Positions 52,086 through 61,809 are shown, numbered from the stretch's first letter. The stretch: DNA of 64,000 bases from an uncultured Saprospiraceae bacterium (GCA_937944245.1 CALDYY010000078.1:1-64000); one strand, 5' to 3'. A program made the numbers and translations. Notes: generated by a model from the letters alone, not told the origin.

Positions 52086-54182
52086 ATGAAAACAATGTTC
52101 AAGGAACTATTCAAGCAAATGTATTTAAAGGCAATCCCTACTCGACCAGGAAAGCCTTATCCTTTGGGAGCTACAGTATATCCCGATGGTGTAAATTTTT
52201 GCCTCTATTCCAAATATTCCAAAGAAATAGAATTATTATTATTTGACAATAAGTCAGACGCTAATCCAAGATATATTATTCCACTTGACCCAGAAATAAA
52301 CCATACTTCTTATTATTGGCATATTTTCGTGCCGGGACTAAAAGCAGGTCAGTTTTATGGCTACCGCGTAAAAGGCGATTTTGAACCTAAAAACGGACTT
52401 CGCTTTGACGGTACAAAATTGTTAGTTGACCCTTATGCCAAAGCAGTATCCATGACTAATTACGACCGAGCAGCAGCAACTATTCCAGGTGAAAACTGTG
52501 GTTGCGGCATCAAAAGTGTCGTCGTAGATAGCAGCCAATACGATTGGGAAGGTGATCAACCTTTGAATATCCCTATGAATAAATCAGTCATCTACGAGAT
52601 GCACGTTGGTGGCTTTACCAAACACCCGAATTCAGGTGTTCCAGCATTACTGCGAGGCACTTATTTAGGAGTAATTGAAAAAATTCCTTACCTAAAAGAG
52701 CTTGGTATAACTGCGGTTGAGCTATTACCTATTCACCAGTTTGACCCTTCCGATTTACCCGATTCAACATTGACTAACTATTGGGGATATAGTACCATTG
52801 CCTTTTTCGCACCACATCATGGCTACGGCACAACCAACGACCCACTTACTACCCTAAATGAGTTTCGAGATATGGTTAAAGCCTTGCACAAAGCAGGTAT
52901 TGAAGTTATTTTGGATGTGGTATTCAACCATACTGCCGAAGGTAACCATGAAGGACCAACACTTTCCATGCGCGGTATTGCTAATAAAGTTTATTATGTC
53001 CTTGAAGATGACCAACAATATTATAAAAATTACAGTGGTACGGGGAATACTATAAAAGCTAATCATTCTGTCGTTCGGCGATTTATTATGGATTGTCTGC
53101 GTTATTGGGTAACGGAAATGCACATAGATGGTTTTCGGTTTGATTTGGCTTCTGTCCTTTCAAGAGATGAAAAAGGCAATCCTATTGACAACTCGCCCAT
53201 TTTGTGGGAAATTGAATCTGACCCTATTCTTTCTCAATCCAAAATTATTGCTGAGGCTTGGGATTTAGGGCAATACCAACTTGGCAGTTTTATTGGCGAT
53301 CGCTGGGCGGAGTGGAATGGCAAATACAGGGATGATGTAAGAAAATTTATAAAAGGAGATGAAGGTATGATGCGCACTTTTGCACAGCGTATTACCGGTA
53401 GCCCCGATTTGTTTAAAAACTTGACGCGCAACCCTAGCCGAAGTATTAATTTTATTACCTGCCATGATGGTTTTTCAATGAATGACCTAGTGTCGTATAA
53501 TGTGAAGCACAACTGGGCAAATGGTGAAAAAAACAGAGATGGACACAACGAAAATGAAAGTTGGAATCATGGAGAAGAGGGTCTAACTAAAGACCCAGCC
53601 ATTGAAGCACTTCGCTTAAAACAAATTAAAAATTTCTTTGCTGTGCTTTTACTCTCTCAAGGCACACCTATGATAAATATGGGTGATGAAGTGCGTAGAA
53701 CACAACAAGGCAACAACAATGCCTATTGCCAAGATAACGAAATTAGTTGGATGGATTGGGATTTAGTAAAAAAGAATGAGGGGCTGCTGAAATTCGTGCA
53801 AAAATTAATTCGTTTTAGACTGGATACTGAATTTTTCCATGAAGATTATTTTTGGAGTCTAGCAAGCGATTCTAAAACTGCTTTCACTTTGCATGGTACA
53901 AAATTAGGAGAAGTGATTTGGAGCAAGCATGCCCATGCTTTAGCATTTACACTTTACAATGAACAATACAAAAAAGCACTTCATGTAATGATAAATGCCT
54001 ACTGGGAGTCGCTTGTTTTTGAGATACCTGAACTTTCTAGCGACAAATGGCGGCTATTACTCAATACGGCTAACCACCATCCTGATGATTTTTATTCTAT
54101 TCAAAAAGACCCTCTCGTGGTGACAGATAAGCTAAAACTAGAAGCACGCTCCGTAGTAGCACTTTTTGCTTATGAGGAATAG
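52086..54182 (+). CDS. glgX: Glycogen debranching enzyme GlgX (GH13 isoamylase type)
   Basis: 698 residues from the ATG at 52086 (a TTG at 52074 is in frame but adds nothing recognisable). It hydrolyses alpha-1,6 branches of glycogen. N-terminal CBM48 domain (about 12-150; PYPLGATVYPDGVNFCLYSKYS). The GH13 catalytic domain has GYSTIAFFAPHHGYG, ILDVVFNHTAEGN, DGFRFDLASVL (nucleophile Asp), IIAEAWD (acid/base Glu) and ITCHDGFSMNDLVSYN (third catalytic Asp). No other glycogen genes are adjacent. Position 64 bases behind thiH with no terminator means it could be transcribed with the thiamine operon, but a functional link is unlikely. Confidence 0.93.
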   Translation: MKTMFKELFKQMYLKAIPTRPGKPYPLGATVYPDGVNFCLYSKYSKEIELLLFDNKSDANPRYIIPLDPEINHTSYYWHIFVPGLKAGQFYGYRVKGDFEPKNGLRFDGTKLLVDPYAKAVSMTNYDRAAATIPGENCGCGIKSVVVDSSQYDWEGDQPLNIPMNKSVIYEMHVGGFTKHPNSGVPALLRGTYLGVIEKIPYLKELGITAVELLPIHQFDPSDLPDSTLTNYWGYSTIAFFAPHHGYGTTNDPLTTLNEFRDMVKALHKAGIEVILDVVFNHTAEGNHEGPTLSMRGIANKVYYVLEDDQQYYKNYSGTGNTIKANHSVVRRFIMDCLRYWVTEMHIDGFRFDLASVLSRDEKGNPIDNSPILWEIESDPILSQSKIIAEAWDLGQYQLGSFIGDRWAEWNGKYRDDVRKFIKGDEGMMRTFAQRITGSPDLFKNLTRNPSRSINFITCHDGFSMNDLVSYNVKHNWANGEKNRDGHNENESWNHGEEGLTKDPAIEALRLKQIKNFFAVLLLSQGTPMINMGDEVRRTQQGNNNAYCQDNEISWMDWDLVKKNEGLLKFVQKLIRFRLDTEFFHEDYFWSLASDSKTAFTLHGTKLGEVIWSKHAHALAFTLYNEQYKKALHVMINAYWESLVFEIPELSSDKWRLLLNTANHHPDDFYSIQKDPLVVTDKLKLEARSVVALFAYEE

Positions 54183-54332
54183 TACATTTGCCATTTTAAA
54201 GCCCTAAAAATCGGTTGCTATAAATAGCTCAACTGCTTTGATAGTTAAACACACTTACTATTTTCATGTTCTGTATTCTACATTATAATAAAATAGCATT
54301 CACTTTAAAATTAGCTTTCTAAAGAATATAAA

Positions 54333-55064
54333 ATGAAAGACATTAAAATTGCTCCGTTTCAATTCAAACAATTTACCATTGAGCAAGACAAATGCCCAAT
54401 GAAAGTAGGAACAGATGGTGTGCTACTAGGCGCATGGGCAGATGTTGCCGAAGCAACATCAATTTTAGATATTGGCACAGGTACGGGCTTAATTGCTATT
54501 ATGCTTGCCCAACGAAATGCCATCGCACAAATACACGGTGTAGAAATTGATGAAGCGACGTGTAAACAAGCTAAACAAAATATGGAAAACGCAATTTGGA
54601 GTGATCGTTTAACAGCTTTCCCAGTTGCAATTCAAGAATTTGCCACCACCACTTCCAACACCTATGACCATATTGTGAGTAATCCGCCTTTTTTTACTGG
54701 TGGCACCTTTTCTGATAATCAAGACCGTAATAGTATTCGACACACTGTGAAATTGCCACATGGCGATTTGTTAATCGCAGTTCGTAAACTCTTACAACCC
54801 AAAGGTAAATTTTCTCTTATTTTACCCTATCTCGAAGGATTGAGATTTGAAGAAATTGCCACAACTTACAATTTGCACTGTACAAGAAAGCTAGAAGTCC
54901 AAGCCAAAGCCGATAAACCAATTGAACGATTATTGTTGCAATTTGAGCGAACAGCCAAAACACAAATCGTAGAAAAATTGGTTATTCAAAGGGAAGGTCG
55001 CAATGATTGGACAGATGAATATATTAATTTAACTAAAGATTTTTACTTGAACATGTCTGATTAG
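54333..55064 (+). CDS. trmN6: tRNA1(Val) (adenine(37)-N6)-methyltransferase
   Basis: 243 residues, matching the E. coli TrmN6 (YfiC) family. The AdoMet-binding motif I is ILDIGTGTGLIAIMLAQR and the N6-adenine methylase signature NPPF is in HIVSNPPFFTGG. A conserved opening FQFKQFTIEQDKCPMKVGTDGVLLGAW and a typical C-terminal ERLLLQFER support the family. It methylates A37 of tRNA-Val. Upstream is a 150-base spacer after glgX, with no obvious structure. Confidence 0.93.
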   Translation: MKDIKIAPFQFKQFTIEQDKCPMKVGTDGVLLGAWADVAEATSILDIGTGTGLIAIMLAQRNAIAQIHGVEIDEATCKQAKQNMENAIWSDRLTAFPVAIQEFATTTSNTYDHIVSNPPFFTGGTFSDNQDRNSIRHTVKLPHGDLLIAVRKLLQPKGKFSLILPYLEGLRFEEIATTYNLHCTRKLEVQAKADKPIERLLLQFERTAKTQIVEKLVIQREGRNDWTDEYINLTKDFYLNMSD

Positions 55065-55176
55065 TGTGAATATGGACAAATAGAATAGCCGTACAACGAC
55101 AATACCCAACAATAAGATTAATTTCTTTTGATAGAAACAAAAAATAAAACGACATTTAACGCAAAAATTAAGTATT

Positions 55177-55398
55177 ATGAAAAAACAACTATGGCTAACA
55201 ACGCTATTAACTTTCGTGGCAATTGCAACTATATATGCCCAATCTGAATCCACTGATTTCATGCGCAGTACAGGAAAAATATACGTAGTAGTTGCTGTTA
55301 TCGTAATAGTGTTTCTAGGCATTGTTGCTTTTTTAATTCGCTTAGATAGAAAGCTAACCAAATTAGAAACTCAAATTAAAGAACATGGCAAAAATTGA
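55177..55398 (+). CDS. CcmD-like small membrane protein
   Basis: 73 residues: signal-like N-terminus (MKKQLWLTTLLTFVAIATIYAQ), a short linker, one hydrophobic helix (KIYVVVAVIVIVFLGIVAFLIRLDRKL) and a charged tail with a coiled-coil-like KLTKLETQIKEHGKN. The composition fits the CcmD family of heme-export/cytochrome c maturation, but the Ccm partners are not in the window and the assignment is tentative. It overlaps the dehydrogenase gene by 14 bases in another frame. Confidence 0.7.
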   Translation: MKKQLWLTTLLTFVAIATIYAQSESTDFMRSTGKIYVVVAVIVIVFLGIVAFLIRLDRKLTKLETQIKEHGKN

Positions 55399-56824
55399 TC
55401 CTTCTTCTCAAACAAGTTTTTACGAAAGCGTACAAAACTATTTTGACAAAGCAGCACAACACACCAACCTACATCAAGGACTGTTAGACCAGATTAAAAC
55501 TTGTAACGCTGTTTACAAGATTAACTTTCCTGTAAGAATTAACGGAGAATACAAAATTATTGAAGCCTATCGCGCTCAACACAGCCACCACCGTTCACCT
55601 GTGAAAGGAGGTATTCGTTACAGCAATCATGTTACGATGGAGGAAACAATGGCACTGGCAACACTGATGACCTATAAGTGTGCTATTGTTGATGTTCCTT
55701 TTGGCGGAGCTAAAGGAGGTGTGAAAATCAACAGCCGCGACTACACACCAGAGCAGTTGGAAGCAATTACACGACGTTATGCTTTTGAGTTGATTAAGCG
55801 CAATATGCTCGGTCCGGCTATTGATGTTCCCGCTCCCGACTACGGTACTGGCGCACGAGAAATGGCGTGGATTTATGATACTTACCGCACCATCAACCAA
55901 GATAAGGATATTGATGCAGCGGGTTGCGTAACCGGAAAACCTGTCAGCCAAAATGGAGTGCGCGGACGAGAAGAAGCAACTGGTAGAGGTGTATTCTATG
56001 GCATCCGCGAGGCTTGTGAGATAAAAGAAGACATGAAAAAACTAAAGCTAAAAACAGGGCTTAAAGGCAAAACTATTGCTATTCAAGGACTTGGAAACGT
56101 AGGTTATCACACGGCTACGATTGCTCAAGATGAGGGCGGAGCGATTATCGTTGGTGTGGCAGAAGTCGAAGGTGCGATTTACAAGAAAAGTGGTATTGAT
56201 ATTCACGAGCTACTAAAATTCAGAAAGGAAACAGGTTCAATTTTGAACTTTCCTGGAGCAATTTCTTATGGCAAAGAGGAACGTTCTATCATCATGGAAT
56301 TTGAATGTGATATTCTAATTCCAGCAGCACTAGAAAATCAAATTACAATGGAAAATGCGCATTTGGTAAAAGCAAAAATCATAGCAGAAGCAGCTAACGG
56401 TCCAATTACATCCAAAGCGCAAGAAGTGTTGATTGAGAAAGGAATTATGGTCATTCCTGATGTGTTTTTAAATGCTGGTGGCGTAACTGTTTCTTATTTT
56501 GAATGGCTAAAAAATCTTTCTCACATGCGTTTCGGACGTATGGAAAAACGCTATAACCAGCAATCATATAACCAAATGATTGACTTGATAGAAAAAACAA
56601 CAGGTAAATCAGTGAGTGCTAGAGACCGATTGATGGTTGCTAAAGGAGCGGATGAAATTGATTTGGTGCGTTCTGGTTTAGAAGAAACCATGATAAATGC
56701 TTATCAACAATGCAGAGAAATTATGGTACAAAATCCTAAAGTAGATTGCCTTAGAACAGCAGCTTTTTTGAATGCTATTCAAAAAATTAGCACCGACTAT
56801 TTAGCTTTAGGGATATTCCCATAG
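55385..56824 (+). CDS. Glu/Leu/Phe/Val dehydrogenase family protein (glutamate-dehydrogenase-type)
   Basis: 479 residues, slightly longer than the standard 420-450. NAD(P)-dependent oxidative deamination of an amino acid, most likely glutamate. Substrate-domain block HHRSPVKGGIRYSNHVTMEETMALATLMTYKCAIVDVPFGGAKGG includes the catalytic Lys and the conserved binding Lys residues, then VPAPDYGTGAREMAWI. The Rossmann domain has AIQGLGNVGYHTATIAQDEGG and later AEAANGPITSKA, VIPDVFLNAGGVTVSYFEW. The gene starts inside the end of the CcmD-like gene and ends at a good terminator hairpin. Confidence 0.92.
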   Translation: MAKIDPSSQTSFYESVQNYFDKAAQHTNLHQGLLDQIKTCNAVYKINFPVRINGEYKIIEAYRAQHSHHRSPVKGGIRYSNHVTMEETMALATLMTYKCAIVDVPFGGAKGGVKINSRDYTPEQLEAITRRYAFELIKRNMLGPAIDVPAPDYGTGAREMAWIYDTYRTINQDKDIDAAGCVTGKPVSQNGVRGREEATGRGVFYGIREACEIKEDMKKLKLKTGLKGKTIAIQGLGNVGYHTATIAQDEGGAIIVGVAEVEGAIYKKSGIDIHELLKFRKETGSILNFPGAISYGKEERSIIMEFECDILIPAALENQITMENAHLVKAKIIAEAANGPITSKAQEVLIEKGIMVIPDVFLNAGGVTVSYFEWLKNLSHMRFGRMEKRYNQQSYNQMIDLIEKTTGKSVSARDRLMVAKGADEIDLVRSGLEETMINAYQQCREIMVQNPKVDCLRTAAFLNAIQKISTDYLALGIFP

Positions 56825-56833
56825 GATGGTACG

Positions 56834-56873
56834 AAAGATTTGCTGAGTATTGAAGATTCAGCAAATCTTTTTT
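56834..56873. terminator. Bidirectional terminator after the dehydrogenase gene
   Basis: A 13-bp perfect stem (AAAGATTTGCTGA with TCAGCAAATCTTT; 56834-56846, 56858-56870) followed by a T-tract to 56873. It sits ten bases past the dehydrogenase stop and just before the end of the convergent SWIM gene. Confidence 0.7.
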
Positions 56874-56881
56874 ATTGCCTA

Positions 56882-58252
56882 TTAAAAATTTTCGTTCTCC
56901 TCCCAAGACTGCCAATATTGAGCTGAAGCAATTCTTTGGTAATAAATGGAACAATCTAAATAGTTATCTCCTTTGGCTACACCCAACGGGGTCAAATGGC
57001 TGCCATCCCATTCTCCGAAAACCTCAATAGGCGCACCAGCACTCATTGCCACAAGTTGCCAAGCTATGGTGATGGTTGCTACTCTACAAGGAATCATTAT
57101 TTTGTGTGCATCAATTAAGTAAAGTTGATTTTCTTGAATAATTGGCACAACTTCCTGAAAAACAACAGGTAAGACCGATAACCAAGGATTGGCTGCTAAT
57201 GCTTTAGCATAATCCTCCAACATTACCTGAACATTAGCATAACCCAACCAAGTAACTTCTGCTGAAACTTTGACAAATTCCTTTACCAAAGCTCGTTGAG
57301 CATACTGGGTAGGATAGTAAACTAAGGTCGCTTCTATTGTTTCATTCACCATCCAATTATATTCAAAAGGCTCATTCCCCCAAGCGAAATCAAGTAGTAG
57401 CGCGTATTGCTGGGTTTGTTGTCCAAATAGCCAAGTTCTTCGATACACTAATCTTTCTTCCATACCTTCGTGGATGCCCAACACACGCCAAGTATCTCTA
57501 TTACCTTCCTGTTCAAGTAACAATGGCTTTTTGATATTCACGCCAATTTGTTGCAATAATTCCTGCTGCAAGCCATCTTCTAGTTCTCGAATGCTTACAA
57601 AACCTTGTACTAACAAATAAATATCTCCTAAAGCCATTAGCATTTGCTCATTTCCATTTTCCTTTCCTTTCCAATGCTGCAAAGCATTTACTTTTTTTGC
57701 CAAGTTACCCATCTTAGCATTGATAAGTTGCGCCGACCATTCACTCCAGTAATTATTAGGCTTTTCCAAGTAAGTGGCAGTACCTTCTCGAATGACATCG
57801 TGTAGCCAAAGTTCTAGTTCCTCCAATCCTTTTGCCATTTGCTGCAACCGTTTTTCCCAGTTTTTTTCCCGCTCCGCTTGCAGTTGGTGTTCCTCTTCTT
57901 CGGAGCGTTCTTTAGGTGTTAATCGGCTACTTCTTCGATTTAGCCAGTCCGTCAATTCGGTTGGAAATGCTGAAGTAACTAAAAAATTATCTCCAAACTC
58001 TAGCATCAATACCAAAAGCGCAATTCCATGTTTACAAGGATTCCTGCGGCTCTGACAGTTGCACCTAAAGCCTAATTGCTCAAAACGCAGGTCAACAAAT
58101 GTTTCATAAGTGCGCTGGCTCGTGCGATAAATTCCCCATATGACTTGCCCATTACCCTGCAAATCATACCAAAACTTGGGCAAAGCAATGCTTTTAGCTT
58201 CCTTAAGCAGCAAGGGATCACGAGCAATATATGCTTGAATGGCAGTGGACAA
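56882..58252 (-). CDS. SWIM zinc-finger protein
   Basis: 456 residues. A SWIM zinc finger lies at about residues 62-80 (FRCNCQSRRNPCKHGIALLVLML; CxCx6CxH). The remaining about 370 residues are Trp/Glu-rich with helical and beta stretches; I do not recognise a domain there. SWIM domains bind DNA, RNA or proteins and occur with SWI2/SNF2 helicases, but no such helicase is in the window. It is divergent from recJ with a 242-base gap that holds no clear promoter. Function is unknown. Confidence 0.85.
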   Translation of the reverse strand: MSTAIQAYIARDPLLLKEAKSIALPKFWYDLQGNGQVIWGIYRTSQRTYETFVDLRFEQLGFRCNCQSRRNPCKHGIALLVLMLEFGDNFLVTSAFPTELTDWLNRRSSRLTPKERSEEEEHQLQAEREKNWEKRLQQMAKGLEELELWLHDVIREGTATYLEKPNNYWSEWSAQLINAKMGNLAKKVNALQHWKGKENGNEQMLMALGDIYLLVQGFVSIRELEDGLQQELLQQIGVNIKKPLLLEQEGNRDTWRVLGIHEGMEERLVYRRTWLFGQQTQQYALLLDFAWGNEPFEYNWMVNETIEATLVYYPTQYAQRALVKEFVKVSAEVTWLGYANVQVMLEDYAKALAANPWLSVLPVVFQEVVPIIQENQLYLIDAHKIMIPCRVATITIAWQLVAMSAGAPIEVFGEWDGSHLTPLGVAKGDNYLDCSIYYQRIASAQYWQSWEENENF

Positions 58253-58494
58253 AATATTTTAGTTTTTTATGAACGCATAAGTAGATTTAGCCAAACAAAG
58301 TAACGAACTTTCTATTTCAGTTGACAAAAATTGTAGTAAGCTCGCTGTTAAAATAGCTTTTCAGGAATCTTACCACACCAGCCCAACCATATTATCACTT
58401 ATCGAAAAGTTATTTGCAAATAAAAATTTCAAACTTTAAATAAAATTCCATCTTTTTGCAGTACCTTTTCCCAAAGTAAATGGTAAGATTAGCG

Positions 58495-60210
58495 ATGGAA
58501 AAGATTTGGAGATTAACGGGATATGATGCAGAGGTAGCAAGGCATCTTCAAGAAGTATTGAAGATACACCCCGTTTTTTGCCAACTATTAGCGCAGCGCA
58601 AGGTTCATACTTTTGACGAAGCCAAACATTTTTTTCGCCCACAACTTTCTAATCTACACCCCCCATTCCTGATGAAAAATATGGATCGGGCGGTGGATAG
58701 AGTAATACAAGCAGTTGCACAAAAAGAGAAAATTTTGATTTACGGCGATTATGATGTGGACGGTACTACTTCAGTGGCTATGCTTTACGATTACCTTTCT
58801 AAATTGCATCAACCGATAGATTATTACATTCCCGACCGATATAGAGAAGGTTATGGCATTTCGTATGAAGGCATAGAATATGCTATTAAAAACGAAGTTA
58901 AACTTATCATTACCGTAGATTGTGGAATTTCAGCCAACAAAACTATCAAATTTGCGCAAAACAGCGGAGTGGATGTTATTGTGTGCGACCATCATTTGCC
59001 CAAGGATGAGTTGCCACCAGCCTATGCCATACTCGACCCCAAACAACACGATTGTCCTTATCCTTACAAGGAACTCAGTGGTTGTGGTGTAGCCTTTAAA
59101 TTGGCACAAGGCATTAATGAACGCTTGGAACGTCCTTTTTCGGAATGCGAAGCGCTATTGGATTATGTTGTCATCAGTATTGCTAGTGATATTGTGGACA
59201 TTACAGGTGAAAACCGAATTCTAGCTTTTCATGGATTACAAAAGCTAAACAATACCGAACGACTAGGCTTGAAAATGCTCATTAAACGCAGCGGAAAAGA
59301 AGTTCCACTCACTATTAGCGACATTGTTTTTGGTATTGCACCCATCATCAATGCTGCTGGTCGCTTAGCGGATGCTCAACAAGCAGTGCGCTTATTGCTT
59401 GCTAACTCCAAGCAAGCCGCTGTTGACTTGGCTGATTTGCTCGAACGCCGCAATAAAATTCGTAGAGAGTTCGACCAACGCATTGGCGAGGAAGCAAAAT
59501 CTTTATTTCAAATGCAACACAAATGGAAAGACCGCAAAAGTATAGTGCTTTACCAACCACATTGGCATAAAGGCGTGGTCGGCATTGTTGCTTCGCGCAT
59601 TGCTGATTTGTACCATCGCCCCACCGTTATTCTTACTGAATCGGGAGGTAAGATTGTAGGTTCAGCACGTTCGGTTAATGGATTTAATATTCACAATGCC
59701 ATTCAAGCCTGTGAAGATTTGTTGATTAACTACGGCGGTCATGATTTTGCAGCAGGACTTACTTTATTTCCAGGAAACGTACTCGCTTTCCAAGACCGCT
59801 TTGAAGCCGCTGTAAGTGGAACGATTGAGGATGAAACGCTTGTACCTACCATTGAGTACGCAGCTATTTTGGATTTAGGAGAAATAAAGCCTAAATTCTG
59901 GCAAATTCTTCAACAATTTGCACCGTTTGGTCCAGGCAACCAAAATCCAGTATTTGTGTCAAAGCACGTTATAGATTCGGGCTATTCTAAAGTGTTAAAA
60001 GACCAGCACTTACAGTTGAGCATTAAGCAAATTGAATCGGCTGTTTTTCAAGGCATCGGATTTGGTTTAGGGCAGTATTTTGATTATGTTCAATCTAAAA
60101 AGCCTTTTCATATTATTTATAATATCCAAAACAATCGTTTTCAAGGACATCATTATTTGCAACTAGCTATTAAGGATTTAACTACTTCAAATGACCTTCC
60201 AAAATTTTAA
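58495..60210 (+). CDS. recJ: Single-stranded-DNA-specific exonuclease RecJ
   Basis: 571 residues from the ATG at 58495 (MEKIWRLTGYDAEVARHLQ, the usual family start); an ATG five codons earlier at 58480 is possible. It degrades single-stranded DNA 5'-3' in recombination and mismatch repair. DHH-family motifs: ILIYGDYDVDGTTSVAML (motif I), IITVDCGIS (II), VIVCDHHLP (III, DHH), YKELSGCGVAFKLAQ (IV), and DHHA1 motifs in GKIVGSARSVNGFNIHNAI and NYGGHDFAAGLTL. The C-terminal OB domain follows (APFGPGNQNPVFVS). The next gene begins 21 bases after the stop and may be co-transcribed. Confidence 0.95.
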   Translation: MEKIWRLTGYDAEVARHLQEVLKIHPVFCQLLAQRKVHTFDEAKHFFRPQLSNLHPPFLMKNMDRAVDRVIQAVAQKEKILIYGDYDVDGTTSVAMLYDYLSKLHQPIDYYIPDRYREGYGISYEGIEYAIKNEVKLIITVDCGISANKTIKFAQNSGVDVIVCDHHLPKDELPPAYAILDPKQHDCPYPYKELSGCGVAFKLAQGINERLERPFSECEALLDYVVISIASDIVDITGENRILAFHGLQKLNNTERLGLKMLIKRSGKEVPLTISDIVFGIAPIINAAGRLADAQQAVRLLLANSKQAAVDLADLLERRNKIRREFDQRIGEEAKSLFQMQHKWKDRKSIVLYQPHWHKGVVGIVASRIADLYHRPTVILTESGGKIVGSARSVNGFNIHNAIQACEDLLINYGGHDFAAGLTLFPGNVLAFQDRFEAAVSGTIEDETLVPTIEYAAILDLGEIKPKFWQILQQFAPFGPGNQNPVFVSKHVIDSGYSKVLKDQHLQLSIKQIESAVFQGIGFGLGQYFDYVQSKKPFHIIYNIQNNRFQGHHYLQLAIKDLTTSNDLPKF

Positions 60211-60231
60211 TGTATATCAATACAACACCAT

Positions 60232-61254
60232 ATGAAAAACATGATTTTTATCTTTGCGTGTGGCATTTTGCTAATGACTTGTCAACAAAAAACGTCTATT
60301 ACACCAGTTGCAGAGGAAAGTATGGTTTATATTCCTGGCGGTAAGTTCAAAATGGGTGGTAAATCAGAGCAGGCTGCTGCGGATGAATACCCTCGCGTTG
60401 AAGTCAGTGTTTCTCCTTTTCTTATGGATGAACACGAAGTGACCAATCGTCAATTCAAAGCATTTGTGGATGCCACAGGTTATATCACCGTTGCAGAACG
60501 TCCTATTGACTGGGAAGTGCTGAAGCAACAACTTCCACCTGATACACCAAAACCTGATAGTACGCTTTTGCAACCGGGTTCTTTGGTTTTTCAGTTTACT
60601 AAAAGTCAGGTCAATTTACAAGATTATGCTCAATGGTGGAACTGGACACCCTACGCCAACTGGAAGCAGCCCAATGGCATAGGTAGTGGCATTGAAGACA
60701 AAATGGAACATCCTGTTGTACATATCGCCTGGGAAGATGCGAATGCTTATGCACAATGGGCAGGCAAGCGCTTACCAACGGAAGCAGAATGGGAATGGGC
60801 AGCAATGGGCGGGAAAAATGACCCAAACTACCCTTGGGGTAATCAATCAACATCGGAAGCACATACTTTAGCCAATTTTTGGCAAGGGGCATTTCCTCAC
60901 TTGAACACTAAAGAAGATGGCTACGAAACTACTGCCCCTGTTAAATCTTTTCCACCGAATGGTTATGGTTTATACGACATGGCGGGCAATGTATGGGAAT
61001 GGTGCTCAGATAAATACCATTATGAGACCTACCGCATTTTAAATGCGCAAAAAACTATTAGAAATCCTAGAGGTTTAGACACTTCTTTTGACCCTATGGA
61101 GCCTACAATTCCCAAACGCACAATACGCGGTGGCTCTTTTTTATGCCATGATAGCTATTGTAGTGGTTATCGCGTATCCCGACGCATGAAATCAAGTGAG
61201 GATAGTAGTTTTAATCACACTGGCTTCAGGTGTGTTAAGAATATTGAGCAATGA
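60232..61254 (+). CDS. Formylglycine-generating enzyme-like lipoprotein
   Basis: 340 residues. Lipoprotein signal (GILLMTC, lipobox Cys17). The FGE-sulfatase (SUMF1) domain covers about 28-335: MVYIPGGKFKMGG, MDEHEVTNRQFKAFVDATGY, HPVVHIAWEDANAYAQWAGKRLPTEAEWEWAA, PWGN, DMAGNVWEWCSD and RTIRGGSFLCHDSYCSGYRVSRR. The catalytic cysteine pair of true FGE is present (Cys305, Cys310, CX4C), and GFRCV closes the domain. It should convert a sulfatase Cys to formylglycine with copper and oxygen. No sulfatase gene is visible. The protein is exported, unlike typical cytosolic bacterial FGE, which is unusual. Confidence 0.93.
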   Translation: MKNMIFIFACGILLMTCQQKTSITPVAEESMVYIPGGKFKMGGKSEQAAADEYPRVEVSVSPFLMDEHEVTNRQFKAFVDATGYITVAERPIDWEVLKQQLPPDTPKPDSTLLQPGSLVFQFTKSQVNLQDYAQWWNWTPYANWKQPNGIGSGIEDKMEHPVVHIAWEDANAYAQWAGKRLPTEAEWEWAAMGGKNDPNYPWGNQSTSEAHTLANFWQGAFPHLNTKEDGYETTAPVKSFPPNGYGLYDMAGNVWEWCSDKYHYETYRILNAQKTIRNPRGLDTSFDPMEPTIPKRTIRGGSFLCHDSYCSGYRVSRRMKSSEDSSFNHTGFRCVKNIEQ

Positions 61255-61292
61255 GGTTTTTTAAATAAGCTCTAAAAAGGTTCAAAGAATAA

Positions 61293-61326
61293 CCTACCTA
61301 GCAAGAAAAATACTTACTCAGGTAGG
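61293..61326. terminator. Hairpin between the FGE-like gene and the convergent small gene
   Basis: Perfect 7-bp stem CCTACCT / AGGTAGG (61293-61299, 61320-61326) in the 116-base gap between convergent genes. No strong T-tract; function is inferred from position. Confidence 0.4.
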
Positions 61327-61370
61327 CTAAGCGGTAATACAGAAAAGTAAGGTGATGTAAATAACCTGTT

Positions 61371-61748
61371 TTAATAATATCTTTCTCTCATTTCTAAAAA
61401 CTGTTTGGCTTTTTCCATTTGTTCCGATAGCGTCCAATGATCAGTGGCGGTAGTTTGAATCCAAGCATGACCAGATTTTCTAAATACCTGAATATTTATT
61501 CCAAAAAGTTCATAGAAAGTTTCTTCTAACTCACTGACTTTCATTTGTCCATAAATCCGTAAATCTCCCTTGCGATCAATCTTTCTTACCTCAGCGATGG
61601 TTTTACTATAGTCCTGTAATTGTTGAAATGGTGGTGAACCTTCACCTGCAACGTGTTGTGCATCGTAGAATTCTATTTTTAGCAGAGGAAATAAATCGCT
61701 AAATTCTTGCTGCACAGTCCTTAATGTTTTATCCTCTTTAATCCACAT
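61371..61748 (-). CDS. Small conserved protein of unknown function
   Basis: 125 residues, no signal peptide (MWIKEDKTLRTVQQEFSDLFPLLKIEFYDAQH). The pattern is an alpha/beta fold with a central GDLRIYGQMKVSELEETFYELFGINIQVF and a Trp-containing C-terminus (HAWIQTTATDHWTLSEQMEKAKQFLEMRERYY). I recall similar small proteins as hypothetical in Bacteroidota but cannot give a family or function. A promoter-like box lies 54-61 bases upstream. It is convergent with the FGE-like gene. Confidence 0.75.
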   Translation of the reverse strand: MWIKEDKTLRTVQQEFSDLFPLLKIEFYDAQHVAGEGSPPFQQLQDYSKTIAEVRKIDRKGDLRIYGQMKVSELEETFYELFGINIQVFRKSGHAWIQTTATDHWTLSEQMEKAKQFLEMRERYY

Positions 61749-61801
61749 GACTCCAAATTTTAAATGGTTAGAAAATGCTACTACATCAAAATAATATTTT
61801 C

Positions 61802-61809
61802 CAAAGTTA
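61802..61809 (-). promoter_or_regulatory. Promoter -7 box for the 125-residue protein gene
   Basis: TAACTTTG on the minus strand (forward CAAAGTTA) matches TAnnTTTG 54 bases upstream of the start. A possible TTTG partner (61838-61835) has a spacer of 25 bases, slightly long. Confidence 0.4.
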
